A stretch of 64,000 nucleotides of DNA from the NCBI RefSeq assembly GCF_000238315.3, contig NZ_CP011924.1, forward strand, positions 4,052,001 to 4,116,000. Reading direction: 5' to 3'. This document shows positions 18,460 through 28,447 of the stretch, piece after piece. The position numbers were made by a program, and so were the translations under genes. The number at the start of each line of letters is the position of its first letter. The stretch's first letter is position 1. Under the pieces are notes generated by a model. It did not search any database and had not been told where the DNA came from. It was given only the letters and a program-made list of their open reading frames with translations. Source of the DNA: Pseudoalteromonas piscicida (GTDB taxonomy: Bacteria; Pseudomonadota; Gammaproteobacteria; Enterobacterales; Alteromonadaceae).

Positions 18460-19944
18460 ATGGCTAATGAATACACGGACAATTTACCACAATTTGCTTA
18501 TTCAGCCCAACAAGTGCAGCAATATGAAGCAAAAGCCGCTAAGTTATCAGGCACTGATCTAAGTACCTTAATGCAACGAGCTGGGACCGCTGCATTTCGC
18601 TTTATTGAAAACAGCCAGCCCAAATCCAGCCATGTCTTAATTATCACAGGTAAAGGCAATAATGCAGGAGACGGTTTTGTCGTCGCTCAATTATGTCAGC
18701 AGGCTGGGTTTTCCGTCACCGTGTTTGCGTTATTTGCACCCGAAAGCTTAACGGGCGATGCGCAGCAGGCATTTTCTCAATACCAAGGTGCATTGGTTTT
18801 TTCTTTAAACGATGCAGAGTTAAGTCAGTTTTCGGTTGTGGTTGATGGTGTGTTCGGCACCGGTTTTAGAGGTGAGTTGCCTGAGCATGTTTGCCTTTGT
18901 TTTGACAGAATAAATAAACTGCCGGTTACTAGGTTGGCACTTGATGTACCGAGCGGTATAAATGCCACAACAGGAGAAGTTGCATCTAGTGCATTTTTAG
19001 CTACCGAAACCATTACCTTTATCGCATTAAAACAGGGCTTACTTAGCGGCTCAGCTAAGCGTTTTGTAGGAACGTTATTGTTAGCCGACTTGGATGTTGG
19101 TGAAGCATTCAAAACTCTAGTAACGCCAACATCTAATTACTTAAATCATCAAACGTTCATGGCAGCAAGGCCACTGCGAGCACTAGATAGCTATAAAAAT
19201 GCACATGGTCATGTGTTACTTATTGGCGGTAATCGTGGTATGGCTGGGGCAATTCGATTGGCAGCAGAAGCCGCTCTGCGAGCAGGGGCAGGCCTTGTAT
19301 CGGTAGCGACTCATCCTGATAATATCGCGAGCGTCTTACAGGGGCGCTTTGAATTAATGGTGCACGGTGTTGAGAGTGCGAATGAGTTATCGTCACTGAT
19401 GAAAAAAGCCAGTGTGATAGTGCTTGGTCCCGGTCTTGGTCAAGACGCTTGGGCCAAAGCACTTTTCAACTGTGCGATGGTAACTGAATTGCCGATGGTT
19501 GTAGATGCTGATGGACTCAATTGTTTAGCGTATGCTCCGAGACGAAAATCAAACTGGGTGTTAACGCCTCACCTTGGTGAAGCAAGACGATTATTAAGTC
19601 ACTTAGAGGCATCGCTAAATGAAAATGACCGCTTCGCGGTGGCTAAAAAAATTAGCCATGAATATGGCGCCGTTACGGTACTAAAAGGGCCGGGCAGTTT
19701 GATATCTGAAGGTGAGCGGATAAATATTAATCGTTCAGGCTGTGCTGGAATGGCGAGTGCTGGGATGGGCGATGTTTTATCTGGTATCATAGGCGGTTTA
19801 ATTGCCCAAGGGGTGGAAGCATTTGCTGCAACAAACCTAGCCGTGTATATTCATGGTTTAGCTGTCGAGCAGGCCGCCCAAGATGGCGAAAAAGGTATGT
19901 TGGCCGGGGATTTATTCGAACATATTCGAGGTATTTTAGGGTGA
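18460..19944 (+). CDS. nnr: Bifunctional NAD(P)H-hydrate epimerase / ADP-dependent dehydratase
   Basis: Nnr repairs damaged NADH and NADPH hydrates. The N-terminal YjeF_N epimerase domain (about residues 1-220) has GKGNNAGDGFVVAQ and the phosphate-binding VFGTGFRGEL. The C-terminal ribokinase-like dehydratase domain has HGHVLLIGGNRGMAGAIRLA and the end motif ASAGMGDVLSGIIGGL. The length of 494 residues agrees with E. coli YjeF/Nnr. It is the first gene of the nnr-tsaE-amiB-mutL-miaA-hfq-hflX run and overlaps tsaE by 4 nt (GTGA). Confidence 0.97.
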   Translation: MANEYTDNLPQFAYSAQQVQQYEAKAAKLSGTDLSTLMQRAGTAAFRFIENSQPKSSHVLIITGKGNNAGDGFVVAQLCQQAGFSVTVFALFAPESLTGDAQQAFSQYQGALVFSLNDAELSQFSVVVDGVFGTGFRGELPEHVCLCFDRINKLPVTRLALDVPSGINATTGEVASSAFLATETITFIALKQGLLSGSAKRFVGTLLLADLDVGEAFKTLVTPTSNYLNHQTFMAARPLRALDSYKNAHGHVLLIGGNRGMAGAIRLAAEAALRAGAGLVSVATHPDNIASVLQGRFELMVHGVESANELSSLMKKASVIVLGPGLGQDAWAKALFNCAMVTELPMVVDADGLNCLAYAPRRKSNWVLTPHLGEARRLLSHLEASLNENDRFAVAKKISHEYGAVTVLKGPGSLISEGERININRSGCAGMASAGMGDVLSGIIGGLIAQGVEAFAATNLAVYIHGLAVEQAAQDGEKGMLAGDLFEHIRGILG

Positions 19945-20414
19945 CGACAGGTCATATGAAATTCGATTTGGCTGATGAGCCAGCAACAGTTGCCATGGGT
20001 AATAAAATTGCCAATGTTATTCGTCAAGGTGCGGTACTTTTTTTACACGGTGATTTAGGCGCAGGTAAAACCACGCTCACTCGCGGTATTGTGCAAAGCC
20101 TTGGTCATTCAGGTAAGGTAAAAAGTCCAACTTATACCTTAGTTGAACCTTATGAACTGGATGATGTCTCAATATATCATTTTGATTTATATCGATTAGG
20201 TTCGCCTGAAGAGCTCGAATACATGGGGATCCGGGATTACTTTGAAAGTAATGCTATCTGTGTTGTTGAGTGGCCTGAAAAAGGTGAAGGCTTTATTCCA
20301 AACCCAGATATAGACGTCACAATGCAGTATGCTGGTGATGGCCGTCAAATTACACTTGAGGCCAAGTCTAGCCGCGGCGAGGCACTATTAAAACAATTAC
20401 AAGATTATGCGTAA
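19941..20414 (+). CDS. tsaE: tRNA threonylcarbamoyladenosine biosynthesis ATPase TsaE
   Basis: TsaE is the ATPase that drives turnover of the TsaB-TsaD complex making t6A37 in ANN-decoding tRNAs. The P-loop is GDLGAGKTTLTRGI, followed by the family motif VKSPTYTLVEPYE and YHFDLYRL. Its 157 residues are typical. The start is probably GTG 19941 overlapping the nnr stop, although ATG 19956 is also possible. Its end overlaps the amiB start by 8 nt, implying translational coupling. Confidence 0.96.
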   Translation: MTTGHMKFDLADEPATVAMGNKIANVIRQGAVLFLHGDLGAGKTTLTRGIVQSLGHSGKVKSPTYTLVEPYELDDVSIYHFDLYRLGSPEELEYMGIRDYFESNAICVVEWPEKGEGFIPNPDIDVTMQYAGDGRQITLEAKSSRGEALLKQLQDYA

Positions 20415-21750
20415 TCAGCCGACTATCAGTTATATTTTCATTTTTATCTGCATGCTCTTAACGAGCATGCACAGCATTGCCCAAAACGCCATCGAAAGTG
20501 TGCGTGTTTGGCCCTCTCCAGAAAGCACTCGTATTGTTTTTGATATGAGCGATAAGCCGGATTACAGCTATTTTGTGCTGAAAAATCCGCTGCGCTTAGT
20601 GATCGACCTTGAAAACACTAAGCAACAAAAAGACTTTCCGAGTATTCCTGACGAACATCGCGTTGTAAAGAAAGTGCGTCACAGCAAGCCGAAGAATAGC
20701 AATTCTGCACGGATTGTTGTGGAGCTAAGTCGCAGCGCTACGCCAAAAATCTTTGCGTTAGCACCAACCGGTCCGTATAAAAACCGACTAGTCGTTGATT
20801 TGTATGGTAAGCAGATGAGCGCTTATGACGATACAAAAACTGCCACGCCACGAAAAACACTGGCGCAAGACAGAGATATTGTCATCGCCATCGATGCGGG
20901 TCATGGCGGTGAAGATCCGGGTTCCATTGGACCTTCAGGTACTTATGAAAAGCTCGTAACCATTCAAATTGCGAAGCGTTTAGCACGCTTAGTCGATAGC
21001 CAGCCGGGGATGAGCGCAAAGCTTATTCGTACTGGCGATTATTACCTTAAGTTGAATACGAGAACCGCAAGAGCGCGCGAAAGAAAAGCGGATTTCTTTG
21101 TGTCTATTCACGCAGACGCCTTCACCAGCCCTCAACCACGCGGTGCGTCGGTCTGGGTGTTATCACTGCGCAGAGCAAATTCTGAAATAGGTAAGTGGCT
21201 AGAAGACAAAGAAAAACACTCACAGTTATTAGGTGGGGCTGCCGATTTAATTAAAGATACGGCCAACGAAAAATATTTAGCCAAAGCGCTACTTGATATG
21301 TCGATGGAACATTCGATGAAAACTGGGTTTCAGGTCGCAGAAGAAGTCGTCAAAGAGCTGAAAAAAGTGGCAAAAATGCACAAAAGCAGGCCGCAAGCTG
21401 CAAACTTTGGGGTACTAAAATCACCAGATATACCTTCTATTCTGGTGGAAACTGGCTTTATTTCAAACCCTCAAGAAGAAAAACTATTAATGTCTCCGCA
21501 TTACCAAGAGCGTTTAGCTCGGGCTATTTTTAGTTCGATAAAAGGCTATTATGAAAAAAATCCACCGGATAACTCGCTATTTGCGCGTATGCAATCCAAT
21601 AAGCCGGTAACGCATAAAGTAAAAAGTGGCGAGTCATTGAGTGTGCTGGCTAGCCGTTATGGCATTACGGTCAGTGAATTGAAAAAAGCAAATAACCTGA
21701 AAAACAATACCTTGTTTATTGGGCAAGTCTTAACTATTCCAAAAGCGTAA
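20407..21750 (+). CDS. amiB: N-acetylmuramoyl-L-alanine amidase (AmiB-type) with LysM
   Basis: A periplasmic zinc amidase that splits septal peptidoglycan. After a signal peptide (residues 1-25, IFIFICMLLTSMHSIAQ) comes an AMIN domain (about 27-130) for septal targeting. The Amidase_3 domain (about 158-380) has the zinc motifs AIDAGHGGEDPGSIGP and FVSIHADAF and the catalytic Glu in ILVETGFISNPQEE. A C-terminal LysM domain (about 402-446) binds peptidoglycan. The 447 residues and the position before mutL match E. coli amiB. NlpD, an amidase activator, is encoded at 40.9 kb. Stop TAA abuts the mutL ATG. Confidence 0.96.
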   Translation: MRNQPTISYIFIFICMLLTSMHSIAQNAIESVRVWPSPESTRIVFDMSDKPDYSYFVLKNPLRLVIDLENTKQQKDFPSIPDEHRVVKKVRHSKPKNSNSARIVVELSRSATPKIFALAPTGPYKNRLVVDLYGKQMSAYDDTKTATPRKTLAQDRDIVIAIDAGHGGEDPGSIGPSGTYEKLVTIQIAKRLARLVDSQPGMSAKLIRTGDYYLKLNTRTARARERKADFFVSIHADAFTSPQPRGASVWVLSLRRANSEIGKWLEDKEKHSQLLGGAADLIKDTANEKYLAKALLDMSMEHSMKTGFQVAEEVVKELKKVAKMHKSRPQAANFGVLKSPDIPSILVETGFISNPQEEKLLMSPHYQERLARAIFSSIKGYYEKNPPDNSLFARMQSNKPVTHKVKSGESLSVLASRYGITVSELKKANNLKNNTLFIGQVLTIPKA

Positions 21751-23551
21751 ATGATGACGATAGAAATACTTCCAGCTCGGTTAGCCAACCAAATCGCAGC
21801 CGGTGAGGTGGTGGAGCGGCCAGCGTCCGTTGTGAAAGAGCTGGTGGAAAACAGTATTGATGCTGGTGCGACGCGCATTCAAATAGATATTGAGCGTGGA
21901 GGACACAAGCTTATTCGGATCCGTGATAATGGTATTGGCATTGTTAAAGATGAGCTGATGTTGGCGCTTTCTCGCCACGCGACAAGTAAACTGAAAAGCT
22001 TGGATGATCTGGAGTGTATTGCTTCGCTTGGCTTTCGAGGTGAGGCGCTGGCATCCATCAGTTCAGTATCGCGACTGACTCTGAGCTCTAAACCTCAAGC
22101 GCAAGAAACTGCTTGGCAGGCTTTCGCCGAAGGGCGAGATATGGCTGTGCAGGTTCAACCTACCGCGCACCCAGACGGTACCACCATTGAAGTCAAAGAT
22201 CTGTTTTTCAACACGCCTGCGCGCAGGAAATTTCTACGTACTGAAAAAACTGAGTTTAGCCATATCGATGAGCTGGTTAAGCGTATTGCATTGAGTCGTT
22301 TTGATGTTGCCATCACGCTCACTCATAACCAAAAGGTGGTTCGCCAATATCGCCCTCGCACTATTGAAAAAGGGGTTGAGCGAGTTGCGCAAGTTTGTGG
22401 TAAAGCATTCTTACAGCAAGCAAGCTTTATCGACTCAGGGCATGAGGGACTGAGGTTATTCGGTTGGGTGTTACCTGCAGGGGTCAACAACGGCACACAA
22501 TATACCTACGTGAATGGTCGTATGATGCGAGATAAGCTCATCTTGCATGCTATTCGCCAAGCATTTGATGAATCAATCGGGCATGAAGAGCTTCCCGGTT
22601 TTGTCATATATCTTGAGTTAGATCCGAGACAAGTTGACGTTAATGTCCATCCCGCGAAACACGAAGTTCGCTTCCATCAAGCGCGCTTGGTTCACGACTT
22701 TATCGTACAAGCAATAAAGCAGGTCGCGACGGAGCAAATTGATTTACCTTGTGCAAGCGAGACCGAGACTCAAGCACCTGATATCGCATCGCCATTATTT
22801 ACGCCCCAAGAACAGGTAGATGAAACCTATCATCAAAGTTACCGTTCAACCTTACAGCCCGAAACGCAACCACAGGCCTATTCGGCTCCAAGTACCTTCG
22901 GCGAACGCACTGAGGCTTCAAGAGTAGCCTTAGGTGGCGGTCGAAGTAATTATGGCGGTGCAACACTTCGATCAAATTGAAGAAGCTGCATTACCGTCAA
23001 GTGAAGCAAGTAGTGTCCCGATATCAGCCAGTAAATCTAGCTGGATGTTGTTGCCGCAAGGCAAAGTCATGCTTGAGCAAGACAATCAGTTGTTGTTTGG
23101 TGATTGTAGGCTGGGGCTGTTGCCATATTGGCAAATGCAAATTGAGCAAGATGGCACACTGCAAGGCAAAGCGCTGTTGTTACCCGTGCGCATCAAGTTA
23201 GATAAAGCGGCGCTGGAAGCATTGCAGCAGCGTGAAACTTGGTTGGCAATTTTAGGGTTTGCGATTGAAGTTTTTGATGGCCATATTTTAGTTAAAAAGT
23301 TGCCAGTGTCGCTCTATAGCATAGATGTTGGTGAAATTTCTAAGCAGATGATGGAACCAAGCTCAGATGCTGAACTCCAAGATTGGTTACAGTGGCTAGA
23401 AGTCTCAACACCCAGTAGCTATTTCGATAGCCAGCATTTTGATTTAGTTAAAGAAAAATTACTTTCAAAAGCCTCATGTTTGGCTCGTATTCATAAAAGT
23501 GCGGTTACAATTGATGCCCAGAAGTTGGTCAGTTTTTTAAGTTCGCAGTAA
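21751..23551 (+). pseudogene. mutL: DNA mismatch repair protein MutL, frameshifted in the linker
   Basis: MutL couples MutS mismatch recognition to MutH and UvrD. The first frame (21751-22980) gives 409 residues holding the complete GHKL ATPase domain: [35 protein letters not shown] and [14 protein letters not shown]. It stops at 22978-22980. The dimerisation domain continues in the next frame to 23551 (from [10 protein letters not shown] to TIDAQKLVSFLSSQ). One extra base, or two missing, must lie between 22934 and 22977, in the poorly conserved linker with the repeated GGCGGT. Rejoined, the protein has about 600 residues, normal for the family. The downstream part could restart at GTG 22934 or ATG 22955, giving two fragments. 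Sequencing error cannot be excluded. Confidence 0.88.
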
Positions 23552-23630
23552 TTCGTGCCTAAGTAGGTATTAATTACCATGTACTATCAGCTATAATACG
23601 AGATTAGTGCAGTTTATTAGTAGGTTAGAT

Positions 23631-24548
23631 GTGAACAAGTTACCTGTCATTACCCTAATGGGACCGACAGCAGCGGGCAAAACCGCATTGGCCATAGAGT
23701 TATGCCAAGCGTTAAATACCGAAATCATCAGTGTAGACTCGGCGTTAGTGTACAAAGGGATGGATATCGGTACGGCAAAGCCGAGCGCACAAGAGCAAGC
23801 ACAGGCACCGCATCACCTAATTGATATTATTGACCCTGCACAAAGCTATTCGGTTGCTGAGTTTCGTGCTGATGCTATTAAACTAATTGATGATTTTCAT
23901 CAGCGTGGCAAGGTGCCAATTTTAGTCGGTGGCACGATGATGTACTTTAAAGGCTTGATTGAAGGCCTGTCGCCATTACCAGAGGCTGATGCTGAAATCA
24001 GAGCGGTATTGGAGCGCGAAGCCGAACAAAAGGGTTGGCCTGCGCTGCATCAACAGTTAAAAGAGATTGACTCAGAAGCCGCGGCTAAAATCAGCGAAAA
24101 CGATTCGCAACGCATCAACCGCGCTTTGGAAGTTTATCGCATTAGTGGTAAAACGATGACTCAATTGCAGCAAAGCAAACAGGATGCATTGCCATATCAG
24201 TTTCATCAATTTGCGATTGCGCCAAATGACCGAAAAGTCTTACATGAGCGTATAGAGAAAAGATTTAAAATAATGTTGGATGAAGGCTTTAAAAATGAAG
24301 TTTTGGCCTTATATCAACGTAAAGATTTACACCCTGATTTGCCTTCTATTCGCTGTGTCGGATATCGGCAAATGTGGGAGTATTTAGCTGGCGAGTGCGA
24401 TTATAACGAAATGGTTTTCAAAGGCGTCGCAGCGACCAGACAACTGGCGAAGCGGCAATTAACTTGGCTGAGGGGGTGGCAAGATGTGACTTGGCTTGAC
24501 ACCGATAGTCAAGAAAACTTGCAACGTGTTCTAACTTCGCTAAGCTAA
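23631..24548 (+). CDS. miaA: tRNA dimethylallyltransferase MiaA
   Basis: MiaA adds dimethylallyl to N6 of A37 in tRNAs reading UNN codons. It has the P-loop [11 protein letters not shown], the [16 protein letters not shown] segment and [12 protein letters not shown]. The frame opens at GTG 23607, but GTG 23631 has AGG six bases upstream and gives the expected short N-terminus ([17 protein letters not shown]), 305 residues. A TATAAT at 23592-23597 in the 79-nt gap after mutL suggests a local promoter, as known for miaA-hfq in E. coli. hfq follows after 76 nt. Confidence 0.96.
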   Translation: MNKLPVITLMGPTAAGKTALAIELCQALNTEIISVDSALVYKGMDIGTAKPSAQEQAQAPHHLIDIIDPAQSYSVAEFRADAIKLIDDFHQRGKVPILVGGTMMYFKGLIEGLSPLPEADAEIRAVLEREAEQKGWPALHQQLKEIDSEAAAKISENDSQRINRALEVYRISGKTMTQLQQSKQDALPYQFHQFAIAPNDRKVLHERIEKRFKIMLDEGFKNEVLALYQRKDLHPDLPSIRCVGYRQMWEYLAGECDYNEMVFKGVAATRQLAKRQLTWLRGWQDVTWLDTDSQENLQRVLTSLS

Positions 24549-24624
24549 TAGTAGTTGTTAAATCAGCGTGTTCTGATTAAATCAACGACCTGACATAATA
24601 ACACCTAAAACGAAGGATAAGAAA

Positions 24625-24888
24625 ATGGCAAAAGGCCAATCTTTACAAGACCCATTTTTGAATGTCTTGCGTCGTGAGCGCATTCCTGTCTCAATTTTTT
24701 TAGTGAATGGCATTAAATTACAGGGCAAGATCCAGTCATTTGACCAATTTGTGATTTTGCTTGAAAACACAGTAAACCAAATGGTTTACAAACACGCCAT
24801 CTCCACTGTGGTTCCAGCTCGTGCGGTTAACTTCCAAAATGCAACCGGAAGTGAAGCGGGCGACCAAGGTGAAGAAGGTAATTATTAA
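24625..24888 (+). CDS. hfq: RNA chaperone Hfq
   Basis: Hfq is the hexameric Sm-like protein that pairs small RNAs with mRNAs. The Sm1 motif ([20 protein letters not shown]) and Sm2 motif ([13 protein letters not shown]) are intact, as is the N-terminal [19 protein letters not shown]. The 87 residues end in a short acidic tail (GEEGNY), similar to the C-terminal tips of other gammaproteobacteria. ATG 24625 is preceded by AAGGA. It lies in the conserved miaA-hfq-hflX-hflK-hflC order. Confidence 0.98.
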   Translation: MAKGQSLQDPFLNVLRRERIPVSIFLVNGIKLQGKIQSFDQFVILLENTVNQMVYKHAISTVVPARAVNFQNATGSEAGDQGEEGNY

Positions 24889-24912
24889 TTCTTATTAGTA
24901 GGAGCTTAATGC

Positions 24913-26202
24913 TTGTTTGACCGTTATGAAGCCGGCGAACAGGCAGTCTTGGTTCATATAGAATTTCCTCACGAAGGAGATCGCGAAGATCTACGTGAAT
25001 TGGAAATGCTAGTTTCTTCTGCTGGTGTTAGTAGTGTGGCGGTTGTGCAAGGCAGCCGTCAAGCACCACATGCAAAGTTGTTTGTCGGAACGGGTAAAGC
25101 TGAAGAAATTGCCGAGATTGTCAACATCCACAACGCAGATGTCATCATATTTAACCACCAACTCAGTCCCTCACAAGAGCGCAATTTAGAACGCGTTTGT
25201 AAGTGCCGAGTGTTAGATAGGACAACGCTGATCTTAGATATTTTTGCGCAAAGAGCCCGTACCCACGAAGGTAAATTGCAGGTTGAGCTTGCTCAGCTAA
25301 GGCATATCTCTACGCGCTTAATTCGAGGATGGACGCACTTAGAAAGGCAAAAAGGGGGGATCGGCTTACGTGGTCCTGGTGAAACCCAATTAGAAACCGA
25401 TAGACGGTTACTAAGAGAGCGAATTAAGAGTATTCGTAAACGATTAGACAAGGTAGCCGTTGTGCGTGAGTAAGGGCGTCGAGCGCGTAGTCGTAACGAG
25501 ATCCCAACTGTTTCTCTGGTAGGCTACACCAATGCGGGTAAATCGACGCTGTTTAACAAAATTACGGATGCGGATGTATATGCTGCGGACCAATTGTTCG
25601 CAACGCTTGATCCTACGCTAAGAAAAATAGAAATCGATGATGTTGGCCCCGTTATCTTAGCAGATACAGTAGGTTTTATTCGTCATTTACCTCATGACTT
25701 GGTAGCAGCATTTAAGGCGACTTTAACAGAGACTCGTGAGGCAGATTTACAGCTTCATGTCATCGATGTTGCAGATCCGAGAAGAAAAGAAAACATAGAA
25801 CAGGTACAATTGGTTCTAGAGGAAATTGAAGCCAATGACATTCCTCAACTTTTAGTCTACAACAAAATTGATCTAATGGACGAAGTTGCGCCTAGAATAG
25901 ATAGGGACGATGAAGGAAAACCGATCAGAGTGTGGTTAAGTGCCCACTCTGGAGAAGGGATTTCGTTGTTATTCGACGCCGTTAAAGAGTTGTTGGCAAA
26001 AACCGTTTTCACAGCTGAGCTTGCTGTCCCTCCTGCGCTTGGGCGTTTACGAGGTGCGCTATTTGAGCTTAATGCCGTGGATGAAAAAGGCTACGACGAG
26101 CAAGGCAACTGGCTTGTTTCGGTAAGAATGCCAAAAATCGAATGGGAAAAGCTCAATAAGGAATTCGGGCGAAATCTCAATGATTTGGTCGTTGGTAGTT
26201 AA
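24913..26202 (+). pseudogene. hflX: Ribosome-splitting GTPase HflX, interrupted by in-frame TAA
   Basis: HflX splits stalled ribosomes under heat stress. The frame from TTG 24913 (GGAG 8 nt upstream) gives the N-terminal domain ([40 protein letters not shown]) and stops at TAA 25471-25473, codon 187. The same frame continues without a shift: GRRARSRNEIPTVSLVGYTN, P-loop GYTNAGKST, ADTVGFIRHLPHDLV, to 26202. E. coli HflX reads REQGR at the break, so this is CAA to TAA (C to T). Restored length is 429 residues, normal. The next ATG in frame (25594) lies after the P-loop, so a restart would not give an active GTPase. Sequencing error is possible but a transition is an unusual one. Confidence 0.9.
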
Positions 26203-26213
26203 AAATCGTCAAT

Positions 26214-26252
26214 TTCGAGCGTATTTTTATATGAGAGTCGCTCGAATTTTGT
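26214..26252 (+). terminator. Hairpin after hflX
   Basis: TTCGAGCG at 26214-26221 pairs with CGCTCGAA at 26239-26246 and is followed by TTTTGTT. It may partly separate hflX from hflK. Confidence 0.6.
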
Positions 26253-26294
26253 TAGATTTAACCTAATTCATTTAAATAACAATGGAGTATAGCT

Positions 26295-27470
26295 ATGGCC
26301 TGGAACGAACCGGGTAATAATGGCAATGATAACGATCCGTGGAAAAACCGCGGGGGGCGGGATCAAGGCCCACCTGATCTAGATGAAGTATTCCGTAAAT
26401 TTGGTAATAAATTCGGCGGTATTTTCGGCGGTAAGCCGGGGAAAGGTGGTAATGGCGGATTAGGCGGTGCTGGTTTCGTCTTTATACTTATTATCGCAGC
26501 CATCGTATGGGCACTAAGTGGTATTTACACTGTAAAAGAAGCTGAGCGCGGTATCGTGTTGCAATTTGGTAAGTTTGACCGTATTGCTGAGCCAGGTCTG
26601 CGTTGGAAAGCCACGTTCATCGAACGTGTTATTCCTGTAGATATTGAAGCGGTACGTTCATTGTCGGCGTCTGGCTTTATGCTTACGGAAGACGAAAACG
26701 TAGTAAGCGTTGAGTTTGAAGTGCAATATCGTGTTGTTGATCCAACGCTTTATCGTTTCAGTGTGACCGATGCTGACCACAGCTTACAACAAGCGCTAGA
26801 CAGTGCTCTGCGTTACGTTGTGGGTCATTCTCGCATGGATCAAGTGTTAACTACGGGTCGTGAAGTGGTTCGTCAGCGCACTTGGGAAGAGCTAAACAGT
26901 ATTATCGAACCATATAACCTTGGATTGATTGTTACTGACGTTAACTTTAAAGATTCTCGTCCGCCTGCAGAAGTAAAAGACGCATTTGATGATGCAATTG
27001 CTGCACAAGAAGACGAAGAGCGTTTCATTCGTGAAGCAGAAGCTTATGCGAAAGAAATTGAACCGCGTGCGCGTGGTCAAGTAACTCGTATGACGCAAGA
27101 AGCAGAAGCTTATCGCGAACGTATTATCCTTGAATCTCGAGGTGAAGTGGAGCGCTTTGAAAAGTTACTGCCAGAATACCAAGCGGCGAAAGAAGTAACG
27201 CGTAAACGCTTATATATTGATGCGATGGAGCAAGTTTTAGGTCGAAGCTCAAAGGTATTGGTTGATGTTGAAGGTGGTAATAACATGTTGTATCTACCGC
27301 TTGATAAGATTATGCAATCACATAACAATGCTTCGTCACCAGTTCGTTTACCAAATCAAAGTGAAATAGAGCAACTTCGTCAAAGGATTGAAGGTAACCA
27401 GCAGCAAAATAGTTCTGTCAATTCAGGCGGTGATAGATTTAACCGCGACAGATTTGGTAACGGGAGATAA
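26295..27470 (+). CDS. hflK: FtsH protease regulator HflK
   Basis: HflK and HflC form the SPFH-family cage around FtsH in the inner membrane and control its proteolysis. The N-terminus is Gly/Asn-rich (MAWNEPGNNGNDNDPW, then repeated GG), followed by one membrane helix (about residues 61-78, VFILIIAAIVWALSGIY). The SPFH domain (about 80-250) begins with VKEAERGIVLQFGKFDRI. A helical flotillin-like region and a Gln/Asn-rich tail end the 391 residues. ATG 26295 follows TGGAG. hflC starts 5 nt downstream. Confidence 0.97.
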   Translation: MAWNEPGNNGNDNDPWKNRGGRDQGPPDLDEVFRKFGNKFGGIFGGKPGKGGNGGLGGAGFVFILIIAAIVWALSGIYTVKEAERGIVLQFGKFDRIAEPGLRWKATFIERVIPVDIEAVRSLSASGFMLTEDENVVSVEFEVQYRVVDPTLYRFSVTDADHSLQQALDSALRYVVGHSRMDQVLTTGREVVRQRTWEELNSIIEPYNLGLIVTDVNFKDSRPPAEVKDAFDDAIAAQEDEERFIREAEAYAKEIEPRARGQVTRMTQEAEAYRERIILESRGEVERFEKLLPEYQAAKEVTRKRLYIDAMEQVLGRSSKVLVDVEGGNNMLYLPLDKIMQSHNNASSPVRLPNQSEIEQLRQRIEGNQQQNSSVNSGGDRFNRDRFGNGR

Positions 27471-27475
27471 TCAAT

Positions 27476-28354
27476 ATGAAGAATTTTAGTCTACTTCTAT
27501 TAGTCACTGCCGTGATCATGTCGTTCTCTGGTATCTTTGTAGTAAACGAAGGTCAAAGAGCAATTGTACTGCTATTTAGCAAGGTACAAAAAGACGCGAA
27601 TGGCGATGCTCTGGTGTATGAACCTGGCCTTCACCTGAAAGTGCCTTTCTTTAGCCAAGTACGTAAATTAGATGCACGGATCCAAACACTTGATGGTCAA
27701 CCTGATCGCTTTGTAACGAGCGAGAAGAAAGACTTGATCGTGGATTCTTACGTTAAGTGGCGCGTGAATGATTTTAGTGCTTATTACCTACGTGCGCGTG
27801 GTGATAAACAGTATGCTGAAACGCTACTTAAGCAAAAGGTGAACAACGGTCTAAGAACAAACTTCGGTTCGCGTACTATTAAAGAAATAGTATCTGGTGA
27901 ACGTAGCGAGCTAATGGAAGAAGCGTTAGTTCAAGCGTCTGAAAGTGCAACTGAGCTTGGGATTGAAGTACTTGATGTCCGTGTTAAGCAAATTAACCTA
28001 CCTAACGAAGTAAGTAACTCAATCTACCAGCGTATGCGTGCGGAGCGTCAAGCTGTGGCGAAAGAGCACCGTTCTGAGGGTCAAGAGAAGGCGGAGACCA
28101 TCCGTGCTAATGTTGATCGTCGAGTGACAGTAATGCTTGCAGATGCTGAGCGTAATGCTCGCGCGGTTCGCGGTCAAGGTGATGCAACGGCGGCAAACAT
28201 TTACGCTAAAGCATATAATAAAGACCCTGAGTTTTTCGGGTTTGTTCGTTCGCTTGAAGCATATAAAAATACCTTTAAAGATAAGAATGACGTTATGGTG
28301 TTATCACCGGATAGCAAGTTCTTTGATTATATGAAGGATGCAAAAGCACAATAA
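27476..28354 (+). CDS. hflC: FtsH protease regulator HflC
   Basis: Partner of HflK in the membrane complex that restrains FtsH. It has an N-terminal membrane anchor (FSLLLLVTAVIMSFSGIFVV) and an SPFH domain opening with NEGQRAIVLLFSKV. Its helical C-terminal half contains QRMRAERQAVAKEHRSEGQE, and it ends with VLSPDSKFFDYMKD, as in relatives. The length of 292 residues is normal. It is the last gene of the cluster; an intrinsic terminator follows 25 nt after the stop, and then a repeat array. Confidence 0.97.
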   Translation: MKNFSLLLLVTAVIMSFSGIFVVNEGQRAIVLLFSKVQKDANGDALVYEPGLHLKVPFFSQVRKLDARIQTLDGQPDRFVTSEKKDLIVDSYVKWRVNDFSAYYLRARGDKQYAETLLKQKVNNGLRTNFGSRTIKEIVSGERSELMEEALVQASESATELGIEVLDVRVKQINLPNEVSNSIYQRMRAERQAVAKEHRSEGQEKAETIRANVDRRVTVMLADAERNARAVRGQGDATAANIYAKAYNKDPEFFGFVRSLEAYKNTFKDKNDVMVLSPDSKFFDYMKDAKAQ

Positions 28355-28378
28355 GATGATGCTTTTGAGATAATTGTA

Positions 28379-28406
28379 AAACCCCGCCAGCCAGCGGGGT
28401 TTTTTA
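28379..28406 (+). terminator. Intrinsic terminator of hflKC
   Basis: A stem ACCCCGC/GCGGGGT with a six-base CAGCCA loop is followed by TTTTTATT. Confidence 0.95.
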
Positions 28407-28447
28407 TTGGCGCGATATGGTCACAACGTTAGACGATGAAATCCCAC

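Noticed and set aside
21751..23551. Programmed frameshift in mutL
   Set aside because: No slippery heptamer or long homopolymer is present in 22934-22977, and mutL frameshifting is not a known feature of the family.
24913..26202. Programmed stop-codon readthrough or selenocysteine in hflX
   Set aside because: TAA is not used for selenocysteine, and no readthrough context or conserved structure is evident; a simple nonsense change is more likely.
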